Assembly (NCBI GenBank): GCA_037127255.1 | Contig: JBANSL010000004.1 | Location: 4,092,001-4,156,000, forward strand | Length of the DNA: 64,000 bases | Source of the DNA: Persicaria tinctoria | Taxonomy: Eukaryota; Streptophyta; Magnoliopsida; Caryophyllales; Polygonaceae | Direction of reading: 5' to 3' | The notes under the pieces: model-generated | The model's database searches: none | Told to the model about the DNA's origin: nothing | Seen by the model: only the letters and a program-made list of their open reading frames with translations | Made by a program: the position numbers and the translations under genes | In this document: positions 55,178 to 64,000 of the stretch, piece by piece | Layout of the letters: every line of letters begins with the position of its first letter | How positions within the stretch are numbered: the stretch's first letter is position 1

Positions 55178-58117
55178 ATGGAGTTTGGAGGAACTCGCAA
55201 GAGAGGCAGGGGGGAAGCTGCTCCGTACGGCAATGGCGGTCCCAAGAAGAACAGGCAGCAAGGTTCGTCCTTCTCCCCTACTTTCTTTGTCTTTTTTAGG
55301 GTTTCAGTTGTTCCCCTGTTGAAATTCCGTGCGGGATTGATGCATATGTCTATGCTTTTGTTTTGCGGAGTTGGTTTATCAGGCTTATTGTTATGTTTGC
55401 GTGCTGGATCTGAATGTGGAGACGCACAAACAATCAGCTTGATCTTGAATTAGATATTTTGGGAAACTGTACGCTAAATTGGATATGAATTGTACCATAA
55501 ACGAGCTGAGAAATAAATCAGATGAACATCTTTAATCTGTTTTTGCTTATATTAAACTATTTAAGAATAATTGACTGGTTCTGAATCCATATGATGTTAA
55601 AGGAAGCATAGAACGGCTTCATTTTAGCCATAATTTCCATAAAATTTGAATTCCATATTTTTTATTTAAACAACTAAGGTGAGAATCAGGTTATAACTTA
55701 TAACTGTATGGACTGTGAGTGGAACTTCAAAAAATAATAATTCACTGAAAAGAGATAATTAATGTCTGCAACAGAATCGGACTCCTTTTCAACCGGTGTA
55801 GGAACCAAGTCGAAGCCTTGCACAAAGTTTTTCAGGTTAAATTCTTGTCTAAAACACTTAATTTCATCTGGATAATTCTTATGGATATTAATAAAAACAT
55901 TCCTTATACTGTTTATATTATTGACACCTACATTATAGTTTGACTAATGAATTCAACATCCAGAGTTGTGATACAGGTTCAACTATAATCTCCTAATTGC
56001 GTTAACTGAGAGAAACGTGATGATCAGTTTACCTGATGGATTGGAAGCTGATAAGTAAATGAGATTAAGACGTGGGGCAATTTTTTTGGATACAGATCCT
56101 TGCTCAAAGCCTTACTGTAAATATCTTGAATGATGATTTAAATCGCACCCACACTATTGAAACTGGCATAAAAATACTTGATTTAGGTAACATATGTATT
56201 AATTATTAAGGAATAGTAGTGATTGAAAGTGCTCAAGTACACAAGCAGAGCTAGGTGTACTAGGAGGCTGAGTCGTAGCAGCATAAAGATCTTCTATTGA
56301 GGATTCGAGTTATTTATATTGCTGATTGTGTTTACTATGCAGTATGCATAGATTAGTCCTGGATGAGAGCTATTTGAGTACCTTTTTTATGCTGTAGCTG
56401 GGATAGCTGTGGCGTTAGCACTTAGCACCCAGTTAATCTTGGGAATTAAAACTATTCCATGTTAATTTCCCTTTTTGAATTATTAACATTTTTAGACTTT
56501 TTAGTTTACCAGCTGAAATCGAGGTTATGATAGTGTATTTTTATGTTTTAAGCGTATGCACACATGTTTGGAATGTTCTTCCGTACCCTGCTTTTCTTCT
56601 TTAGTTGTTTCTGGGATGGTAAGTATTCTGCTGGTACTCTTAAACATGACAATTTCTATCAGTAAAGTTGGCTGTATAGATTCATAAGCTAAATTAGAAC
56701 TTCAGTGAGGGAGGCCCTGCAATTATAGTGTTTTTGGAATATGTAGAATCATGTTTGGGCATTGATATGATAAACTTCTTTTGAGCAATCGAATTAATGT
56801 TAGAGAATGCCTTGCAGTGTTGTCAAGACAGAAAATTTTACAAGGCACAGATATTTGTAACATTTGTGCTGAATTAAGGGTTCCAGATCATGTCTTGTCA
56901 TCTATATTTTTACTTGTTATTTGGATGAGAGCCCATATGATGTTAACCCATTTAGGCATTGTTGTTAGTAGGATAGATTTCTTTTGCTGACTTCTTTCTT
57001 AGGCTTCTGATATTGTATGGAGCCCGTTGATCATAAAGTTGTTATTTGGATGTATATTGCTTTGTTACGAGGAGGAAATTACGTGAAGCTGTCAAAGTGG
57101 TGTTTGCTGGGCTGGTGTAGGGTTTCATGGGGAATTTAGATGTGAAATCAGTATCATTCTTGTTGGTGCAGTTTAGATTGATGTGGTTATGGTAGAGTGG
57201 TAGACCCTAATAAATTAGGTTAAAGCACTAGTTTCTTTTTATATAGTTCTTCCTGCCGTTCTGTAAATTTTATCCCATACAACTAACTAGATGTAGCTTC
57301 TTTTCCGAATTCTGCATCTGTTTAATCTTTTTCGTCAAAATGCAGTACAACAGGCTGCCAATTTGGTGAAGGGTGTCATTTCTTGCACTACGTTCCTGGT
57401 GGATACAAAGCCATAGCTCAGCAGATGAACCTCAGTGGGCCACCAGCTTCGTTACCACCTAGGAATGCAGCATTTCCACCGCCTCCTTTCCCCAATCCTT
57501 CCCAGTCTACGACTGTCAAAACCCGTCTCTGCAAGAGGTACAACTCTGCCGAGGGCTGTAAATTTGGGGACAAATGCCACTTTGCTCATGGCGAGTGGGA
57601 GCTCGGGAAGCCAGGGGTTCAGTCTCATGAAGATCCCCGTTTCATGGGATCCTTTCCCGGGGGGATGGGTGGTGGCAGGATGGAACCTCCTCCTCCTCCT
57701 CAAGGTAATCCTGCTGCCACTAGCTTCGGCCTGTCGTCCACTGCCAAGATCAGCGTAGATGCTTCACTTGCAGGAGCCATCATTGGCAAGGGCGGCGTGA
57801 GCTCAAAGCAGATTTCTCGCGTCACTGGGGCTAAGCTAGCCATAAGGGATCACGAAACCAATCCAAACCTTAGGAATATTGAACTGGAAGGTACATTTGA
57901 TCAGATCAAACAAGCGAGTGCCATGGTTCATGAGCTCCTAATGAGTGTCAGGGCTGGCTCCGGACCCCCTAGCAAGGGACCCCGTTCATCTGGCCCCGGT
58001 GGTGCAAACAACTTCAAGACCAAGCTCTGCGAGAATTTCACGAAAGGCTCGTGCACATTTGGCGACAAATGCCACTTCGCACATGGGGCTGAGCAGCTGC
58101 GGAAGGCAACACTGTAA
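55178..58117 (+). CDS. KHZ1: KH domain and CCCH zinc-finger RNA-binding protein (KHZ1/KHZ2-type)
   Basis: Three exons: 55178-55262, 55775-55835 and 57346-58117, in phase, 305 aa. Three CCCH fingers: residues 44-63 (C-x8-C-x5-C-x3-H, split by intron 2), 111-130 (CKRYNSAEGCKFGDKCHFAH) and 277-295 (CENFTKGSCTFGDKCHFAH). Between the last two lies a KH domain with the GxxG loop (AGAIIGKGGVSSKQISRVTG) at about 175-240. This order matches Arabidopsis KHZ1 (At3g12130) and KHZ2 (At5g06770), nuclear RNA-binding proteins that promote flowering and leaf senescence; the length is somewhat greater because of Gly/Pro-rich linkers. Intron 2 is 1.5 kb. Which of the two paralogues it corresponds to is not resolved. 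No defects seen. Confidence 0.94.
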
Positions 58118-58720
58118 CGTTTTTTCTTTCCCTTCATCGTTCCTTCATTTTGTACCCATTTCTTTTAGCCTTCTTACTGATTCAGTGCGTAGACTGTTTA
58201 TTATCTAATCGAGATGTGCGTTAGATTTTGGTTTAGCTTCAAGATTAAGCAGCTTTGTTGTTTGTTTGTGTTTTTTCTGTTAGGTTCCGATTTTTGTTTA
58301 TCAGTTCTGCAAGCTCTAAGCTTTGATTCGTTCATGTCACTTTGTCAGCTAAGTTATTGAGAAGTTTCAAACTGTCAGCAGAACTTCTAGTGAAAAGCTT
58401 AGATTTTCAAATATTCCATCCAGTATTCAGTGCCTTTATCTTGTGGCAATGGTTTTACCAAATGACAGACATGCAAATTTCTTATCAGAAAAAAATGGTC
58501 AACATGAAATGTTGCAACCATCGATTATTTTGTCCACCAAAGCCCTCGGCCACTAATTTTTACTGATTACTGTGGTTGGTTTACATGGCAATTCAACAAT
58601 ATTAGAGAAAGATATTGGGCATTAAAAAAAAAAGGTATGAGAACCAATCACAAATTGGTGTGGTGGTTGTAACAGAACGGATAAGCCTGATCGAACTGGA
58701 AAGAATAGTATGAGAATTTG
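58118..58720. other. 3' UTR and flank of the KHZ-type gene
   Basis: 3' UTR for the first few hundred bases. At 58638-58680 the phrase accaatcacaaattggtgtg then gtggttgtaacag follows an A10 run; see findings for the SINE-like pair. Confidence 0.45.
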
Positions 58721-59395
58721 GTTGACCGATCAAATTGGAAAGAATAGTATGAGAATAAACCTTGGATGACCGTTAATTATGATCCGGAAAGAATAGTATG
58801 AGAACAAGCCTTAGATGACCGTTAATTATGATTTATAATGCGCAATATAGCATTAGAATCAACGGTCATGCAAACCTTAGTATGAGAACAAACCTTAGTT
58901 GACCGATCGAACTGGAAAGAATCGTATGAGAACAAACCTTGGATGATCTTTAATTATGATCCGAAAAGAATAATATGAGAACAAACCTTAGATGACCGTT
59001 AATTATGATTTATAATGCGCAATATAGCATTAGAATTAACAGTCATGCAAACCTTAGTTGACCGATCGAACTGGAAAGAATCGTATGAGAACAAACCTTG
59101 GATGATCGTTAATTATGATCTGAAAAGAATAGTATGAGAACAAACCTTAGATGATCGTTAATTATGATTTATAATGCGCAATATAGCATTAGAATTAACG
59201 GTCATGCAAACCTTAGTATGAGAACAAACCTTAGTTGACCGATCGAACTGGAAAGAATCGTATGAGAACAAACCTTGGATGATCGTTAATTATGATCCGA
59301 AAAGAATAGTATGAGAACAAACCTTAGATAACCGTTAATTATGATTTATAATGCGCAATATAGCATTATAATTAACGGTCATGCAAACGGACCTT
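58721..59395 (+). repeat. Minisatellite, units of about 159 or 177 bp
   Basis: Units begin gttgaccgatc(g/a)aa at 58721, 58899, 59058 and 59234, spaced 178, 159 and 176 bases. Each contains two versions of gaatagtatgagaacaaacc and the phrase tttataatgcgcaatatagc, followed by attagaattaacggtcatgc. The spacing differs because an 18-base phrase (tatgagaacaaaccttag) is present or absent. Copies are over 90% alike by eye. Confidence 0.9.
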
Positions 59396-59900
59396 GATAA
59401 TCTTCTAAACCTGGATTGTTAAAACTTACAACATTTATTTCTCAAGCATTTTATTTTTCTGAATTTTAGTTTTGAATATCTTTTTTTTTAATGATCATTT
59501 TTTAATATCTTTGAAAGGTACACAATCTTTACTTGTCGGCATTTTCCTTTATTTCTGTCAAAAGCATCTTCAGTTATAGCAAGTTTTATAGTAGTCATTT
59601 TGACAGAAAATGTAGTCACATTTTATATACACACAATGGTTTTGAATTTAGTAGGTTCACATAACAACATTAATGATATTAAATTGCATTTATGGTAATG
59701 TTAGGCAATTTTCTTATTCTAACAAACTTTTTCTTTTAAAAAAATGAAAAAGAAAACCCCAAAATATAACAAGAGTAACAATTGCTCTTCTATAATCAAA
59801 CATTTGGCACCCAAAATCACTATTTAAGAACGGTTACTTTGGCCACAGATTCTTCACATTTTACCCCTTCCTTCTGCCTTCATTTTTCCCTTCTGCATCC
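59396..59900. other. Intergenic, promoter side of the 59901 gene
   Basis: AT-rich. A weak TATA-like phrase (actatttaagaac) lies at about 59818-59830, 70-80 bases upstream of the ATG, followed by a pyrimidine-rich leader (ttaccccttccttctgcctt). Confidence 0.35.
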
Positions 59901-60773
59901 ATGGCTTCCCCTTCCAACTTTGTTTCGGTTTTCAGCTCCATCGCTCGAAACCAAGCCAGCACTCCATCGGTTCACCACACCGATCCAACCACCCACCGAA
60001 ACCATCTCGATGGCACTGGTGATCAACCTATTCCAACCAAACGACGGGGCTGTATAAGCCTGACTCAAGTAAAGAGGATGGCAAGGGCTCATGGTTCTCA
60101 GCTTCAGCAAGCGGTTTCAGATGTTCCGAGGGCAAGGGCTCGTGGTTCTCAGCTTCAGCAAGCGGTTTCAGATGTTCCGAGGGCAAAGGCTCGTGGTTCT
60201 CAGCTTCAGCAAGCGAATCTTGATCTTGGGATTGTTAGCGGACAGCCAGGCCATCCCTTGGGTCATGGTCTTGAACTTCAGCAAGCAGCTTATGGTTTTG
60301 AGAGAGTTAGTCTTGAACCGGACCATCCTTGGGGCAAACAGCCGAAAGTTATCAACATCAATGTGGCGATCCCTTCGGATTTGCTTCAGTCTCCACACAC
60401 TGTCATCAATCTGAATGTATGTCCCGCCAACAACAATGATCCCAACCTTAACTCGATGGGCTCGACTAATCTTCCATCTCGATCTATGAGAGTCAATCTT
60501 GAAAGCTATCAAGTTAACCATGGTGCAGCCATCACGCTTTCAGCTCCATCTCTTGAGCACAAACTGCCCATGGATAGCCAAATCCCTCGTGGCGAATTCA
60601 TCTACCCTCAAACCAATGCTGACCGCCCTACTCCGAGTAGCTCCAATGGAGCCCCTTCCACCACAGATGCCATGTGGGGTCAAACATTCGATCCAGTGCC
60701 TGTGCCACCAAAGGGTCAAAGGAGATCAAAGCAGAGAAAAGGCAAAAGGAAGGTAAATGATGGATACTACTGA
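59901..60773 (+). CDS. Unrecognised 290-aa protein with three 17-aa repeats and basic C-terminus
   Basis: A single open frame of 291 codons from the first ATG after a pyrimidine-rich leader. I do not recognise the family. Residues about 61-105 hold two full and one partial copy of a 17-residue repeat (HGSQLQQAVSDVPRARA type), with a degenerate fourth copy (HGLELQQAAYGFERV) further on. The middle contains two similar Asn-rich patches (KVININVAIPSDL and TVINLNVCPANNN). The C-terminus is strongly basic (KGQRRSKQRKGKRKV) and could be a nuclear localisation signal. Low Cys content, no signal peptide or membrane segment. It could be a lineage-specific gene or the N-terminal part of a larger element-derived gene. 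Confidence 0.6.
   Translation: MASPSNFVSVFSSIARNQASTPSVHHTDPTTHRNHLDGTGDQPIPTKRRGCISLTQVKRMARAHGSQLQQAVSDVPRARARGSQLQQAVSDVPRAKARGSQLQQANLDLGIVSGQPGHPLGHGLELQQAAYGFERVSLEPDHPWGKQPKVININVAIPSDLLQSPHTVINLNVCPANNNDPNLNSMGSTNLPSRSMRVNLESYQVNHGAAITLSAPSLEHKLPMDSQIPRGEFIYPQTNADRPTPSSSNGAPSTTDAMWGQTFDPVPVPPKGQRRSKQRKGKRKVNDGYY
60081..60217 (+). repeat. 51-bp tandem repeat inside the 59901 gene
   Basis: Units start at 60081, 60132 and 60183 (gcaagggctc(a/g)tggttctc ...); the third is cut after about 35 bases. The 51-base period keeps the frame, giving the 17-aa protein repeat. Near identity between copies points to recent expansion. Confidence 0.9.
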
Positions 60774-62350
60774 GGGGGGTGAAATCAGTCAAAATGGTTC
60801 ATGCCGTGCGACTCATTCTGAAGAAAGTGATTTCTTGGGTCAGGTGTTCTTATTTGTTTGTTTTGTTTTTTTTCCCAGTGATTGTGTCGAGTCAGCTGTG
60901 GCCTCGTGGGGCTCAACGGTTATGTCTTTCAGTGTTAAAGTGTCAAGTCAGTTCTCATCAATCATGCTTCTATGGAGTAAAAGCAGTTTATGATTAATTA
61001 TCAATAAATATACATGTTTTTATATATGCTATGTGTTATTATAGGAAACTTGCAATTAGAACAGTACATGACATCAGATATTAAGCTCTCTGGTGCAGAA
61101 AGGTCTTTATGTTCATCAAAGTAAGGAGATAATGAACATTCGTGTTTTGATGATAACATATATGTAGTGATGAGTCTGCTAAGTATTTCCGAGGACAACA
61201 ACTGAATCAAGCATAAGTGGAACAGAATTGAACATGAAAGGTAGATCAGATGAACTAACCGTGGTGGCACTGTCTATTGGCGCTGCAGAAAGTACGTGGC
61301 GGCAGCTGGACTAAAGCGGATTGTTCCAAGTATGGAAAACACGTGCAACTTCGTTCACTTGTTGGAAAGAACAATGCAAATCAGTTGAAGATCTTATGGA
61401 AGTTCAGAAATGAAACTCTCGTGGATAAAGTGTGATAAGATTATGGAAAGATCTTCTCATATGCTACACTGAGCTATGCGTCGAAGTCCCTATTTATGTT
61501 AGTTTGTCATTAGGATTTTCATAGACTTGGTTATTCCCTGGTAAGTTCCTATACATGTCGAGTGTCCTATATAAACTGCGTGCATAGGAACACTGCATTC
61601 AGTTTCTAACACATCTGTTTCATGATCCAAGTATCAAACAACAAGTAAACAACATAGGATAAATGCGAGACGAGTATATCAAGCAGATCAAAAGAGAATA
61701 AAGAAAACAGGAATAAGAAGCTTGCCGTATGCTAAACCTTCCACTTCGAAGGCAGGTAGAGAGTGTCAGAGTGGGATTTACAGAAGGCTAGAATTCAAAA
61801 ACTACATGAGGGTGATGTTAAACTAAATAAATGAAGACATTACCCACTATTACCTTCCCAACAAAAATTTGTCTTCCAAACTAGGGAATTAGCCTCAATT
61901 CCAAATGAAATAAGAAATGAAACTGGTACTAAGTTTCATAAAGAAAAAAATAGTGTACCTAGATAAATAAACAAATAACGGTTAACCCTTTACTTTGTAT
62001 AGTCAACGTTATTGGTGACTTGTAAAATTCAATATGTGCAGTTCTCCCCAAGAATTCTTATGTAAAATGTCGTTCACAATGAGATCTGCCAATGCGGATA
62101 TTGATTAATACGGTATGTCAGAAACATTTATATGATGCATTCACTTTTCAATTTGTCAATATAAAAGAAAGCAAAAAAACTGATACAGCCCTTCTGAACA
62201 AAGCATCAGTTACAGTTTCGCACCGATGCACATTACTTCCAAGTTAACTTTTGTGGCTAATACAGTAACTAATTGGGTGGATATAGTAACGTGTAGGTCA
62301 AGTTGTGTGCGTCAAAGTGTCAAACAAAGCCTCAGTTACAGTTTGCTAAG
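60774..62350. other. 1.6-kb gene-free interval
   Basis: 3' flank of the 59901 gene, then non-coding DNA. The phrase caaagc(a/c)tcagttacagttt occurs at 62199 and 62323. No exon or element end was recognised before the LTR at 62351. Confidence 0.4.
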
Positions 62351-62565
62351 TGTTGGATAAATTAGTATTAATATTCTGTCCTAGTTAGTTGGGTGTTGTA
62401 TTTATTGTGTTAGGTCTCTGCAGCTTTAGGTTTAATTCTCTAGCCGTTGGTGTATATTTCCTAGGCGTAGTTATTATGTCTTTTCAGCTTTTTTCTGTAT
62501 TTATTCTGGGATATTCTCCCTTTGGAATACAACCAAAATTATCCTTCTTCCTCTGGTTACTCACA
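62351..62565 (+). repeat. 5' LTR (about 215 bp) of the second copia element
   Basis: Starts TGTTGGATAAATTAG and ends at or just before the primer-binding site (…ttactcaca). The exact end may be 62563 or 62565. The partner LTR is outside the window. Confidence 0.65.
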
Positions 62566-62613
62566 TGGCATCAGAGCTTTAGGGTTTTATCTCTTCTGAA
62601 AAACTCTTTCTTA

Positions 62614-62676
62614 CTCCAGCAACCTTCATTGTTGCTCCAGCAACCTTCATTGTTGCTCCAGCAACCTTCATTGTTG
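62614..62676 (+). repeat. 21-bp tandem repeat, three copies, in the leader
   Basis: ctccagcaaccttcattgttg occurs three times end to end (62614, 62635, 62656), followed by shorter relatives (gtagccttcattgct twice). It lies between the primer-binding site and the gag start. Confidence 0.9.
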
Positions 62677-62765
62677 CCTTTCAAGCTGTAGCCTTCATTG
62701 CTACGCTTTTTCTTGTAGCCTTCATTGCTACATAGCCTTTGTTGCTGTTTTTCTTTATTCCCATC

Positions 62766-64000
62766 ATGTCTAATTCGGAGGTTACCTCACATGGTTCTAC
62801 TCCTCAAAAGACTGATCTTATGAATATTCAGCCAGCTTACAAGTTTAGTGGGAAGAACTACCTTGCATGGTCCCAGGTTGTAAAAACCTACCTCAAGGGC
62901 AAAGAGAAATTCAAACATCTCACTGATTCTCCTCCAGCAGTGACAGATCCTCAATTTTCTTCTTGGGAGGCAGCAGACTCTATGATTATGTCGTGGCTTT
63001 GGGACTCAATGGATCCCTCAATTAGCCTGACATGCATGTTCTTTGGTACATCCAAGGAAATTTGGGAGTTTCTGCACAGATCCTATTCTAAAGCCAAGGA
63101 TGAAGCACTTGTCTTTGATCTCACCGTCAAGTCCTATTCTACGAAACAAGGTGAGAATTCTTCCATTGCTGAATATGCTACTTCCCTACAGAATTTGTGG
63201 CAAGAGCTCGATCAGTACCAAACTTTAGAGATGCAATGCGTTGCTGATGCTGCTGCGTTCAAGAAGTCCGTTGAGAAAAATAGATCGTATATTTTCTTGG
63301 CTGGGCTCAAACCTGAATTTGACCCAATTCGAGTTCAAGTGTTGGGCAGGAGCGAATTTCCCTCTCTTGAGGAAATTATCTTCTTGATGAGGGCTGAAGA
63401 AAGCCGCAGGGGTGTTATGTTGGAACCAAAGCCTACTGAAAGCATTGCCCTTGCTGCTGCTTCTGAGAAGAAGGATCACAAAGCAGATTTGTGGTGCACC
63501 TACTGCAGGAAACCAAGGCATACCAAGGAGAAATGTTGGAAACTACATGGCAAACCTCCTAGTCAAGAATGGGGTACCAAGGATCAGCCTCGGTCTCAAT
63601 CTCATTTGGCGGAGCATAAGAAGGATTCAAAGACAATCGTTCCAAATTTCAGCTCAGAAGATATCACCAGGCTTCAACACTTGATCCAGGCTCTCGGGTC
63701 ATCTTCAACATCTGCTGATAATTCCTCCTCCCAAGCCTTACACATCTCAGGTAGTTCTACATGCCTTAACTCATTTAAGCAGCCCATAAAGCCCACAAAC
63801 TCTTGTTGGATACTTGATTCAGGTGCCACAAATCACATGACTTCATCATCTAATGGGTTTAACACCTATTCCCCTTGCACCACTCCTAAGAAACTATTGA
63901 CTGCCAACGGTTCTGCAGCTGATATTATAGGAGAAGGAAACATATCTTTCTCTTCAGATTTAAGGCTCACTAAAGTCCTTCATGTTCCCACATTATCAGC
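62766..64000 (+). CDS. Copia gag-pol polyprotein, N-terminal 411 codons (open at window end)
   Basis: The frame from ATG 62766 runs without a stop to the last base, so a list of stop-terminated frames misses it. It begins MSNSEVTSHGSTP, then a UBN2_3-type Gag (YKFSGKNYLAWSQVVKTYLK, MDPSISLTCMFFGTSKEIWE, LAGLKPEFDPIRVQVLGR), a CCHC knuckle (CTYCRKPRHTKEKCWKLHG, about residues 245-263) and an aspartic protease (SCWILDSGATNHMTSSS, about 346). The protein would form the particle and process it. No frameshift or stop is seen in this portion; intactness beyond the edge is unknown. Lineage is RE1/Hopscotch-like by Gag type. Confidence 0.88.
   Translation, partial: MSNSEVTSHGSTPQKTDLMNIQPAYKFSGKNYLAWSQVVKTYLKGKEKFKHLTDSPPAVTDPQFSSWEAADSMIMSWLWDSMDPSISLTCMFFGTSKEIWEFLHRSYSKAKDEALVFDLTVKSYSTKQGENSSIAEYATSLQNLWQELDQYQTLEMQCVADAAAFKKSVEKNRSYIFLAGLKPEFDPIRVQVLGRSEFPSLEEIIFLMRAEESRRGVMLEPKPTESIALAAASEKKDHKADLWCTYCRKPRHTKEKCWKLHGKPPSQEWGTKDQPRSQSHLAEHKKDSKTIVPNFSSEDITRLQHLIQALGSSSTSADNSSSQALHISGSSTCLNSFKQPIKPTNSCWILDSGATNHMTSSSNGFNTYSPCTTPKKLLTANGSAADIIGEGNISFSSDLRLTKVLHVPTLS

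Larger units (their letters stand above)
62351..64000 (+). mobile_element. 5' part of a second Ty1/copia element, cut by the window edge
   Basis: A short LTR (62351-62565, TGTTGGATAA to GGTTACTCACA) is followed by TGGCATCAGAGC (62566-62577), an initiator-Met-tRNA primer site with one change (T to C) from the usual sequence, a leader with a 21-bp tandem repeat, and an open gag-pol frame. The 3' part lies beyond the window. It is a different lineage from the element at 42-47 kb. Confidence 0.85.

Noticed and set aside
62389..62691. 100-codon frame ending in LLQQPS repeats
   Set aside because: It reads through the LTR, primer-binding site and leader of the second copia element; the Gln/Pro/Ser repeats are the 21-bp leader repeat, not protein.

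Overview
This window is nuclear DNA of a flowering plant, most likely a eudicot. The protein-coding genes are split by GT-AG introns, plant-specific families are present (a chloroplast enoyl-ACP reductase, an NPF7 transporter, an EMSY-like ENT/Tudor protein and a KH/CCCH protein), intergenic DNA is AT-rich, and plant transposable elements are dense. I cannot name the species. No bacterial operon, CRISPR array, rRNA gene or convincing tRNA gene was seen.

Gene content, all exon joins checked by hand for reading phase: (1) an EMSY-LIKE (EML) chromatin protein, plus strand, 10 exons, 10328-13351, 449 aa; (2) a Myb/SANT plus bromodomain protein, minus strand, 3 exons, 14456-21704, 666 aa, whose second intron is 5.1 kb of transposon debris; (3) chloroplast enoyl-ACP reductase (ENR/MOD1), minus strand, 12 exons, 32686-35460, 391 aa, with one GC-AG intron; (4) an NRT1/PTR NPF7-type transporter, plus strand, 6 exons, 50404-53281, 635 aa; (5) a KHZ1/KHZ2-type CCCH-KH-CCCH RNA-binding protein, plus strand, 3 exons, 55178-58117, 305 aa; (6) an unrecognised single-exon 290-aa protein with three 17-aa repeats, 59901-60773. 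The five recognised genes are unrelated housekeeping, regulatory or transport genes; nothing suggests a functional cluster.

The rest is mostly mobile DNA. From left to right: a PIF/Harbinger transposase tail (1.4 kb); a pseudogene scrap (2.5-3 kb); LINE tails (4.9-5.2 and 7.6-9.6 kb), the second split by a hAT-type MITE with a perfect 8-bp target duplication; a 1-kb TIR element full of AAACCACCC repeats and a TA microsatellite, itself inside a broken Stowaway-like MITE (5.5-6.6 kb); a hAT derivative with a decayed transposase C-terminus inside the bromodomain-gene intron (17.6-18.4 kb); a decayed RTE-type LINE (22.8-24.0 kb); a Mutator-like region carrying a plant mobile domain gene converging on a FAR1/MULE/OTU-type transposase gene (24.3-29.3 kb), both broken; three PIF/Harbinger-type MITEs nested at one TAA (31.2-32.2 kb); several Stowaway-like MITEs; a Ty1/copia element with an intact 1319-codon gag-pol frame (42.2-47.0 kb) inserted in a satellite-like tandem repeat; further hAT-type MITEs (48.9-49.7 and 54.4-54.9 kb); a minisatellite (58.7-59.4 kb); and the 5' end of a second copia element running off the right edge (62.35-64.0 kb).

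The most unusual observation is the copia element at 42230-46989. It has one 5-bp target duplication and intact internal DNA, but its two LTRs are unrelated in sequence and length (163 bp at the 5' end, 481 bp at the 3' end), which ordinary reverse transcription does not produce. A sequence related to the short LTR lies in the bromodomain-gene intron.
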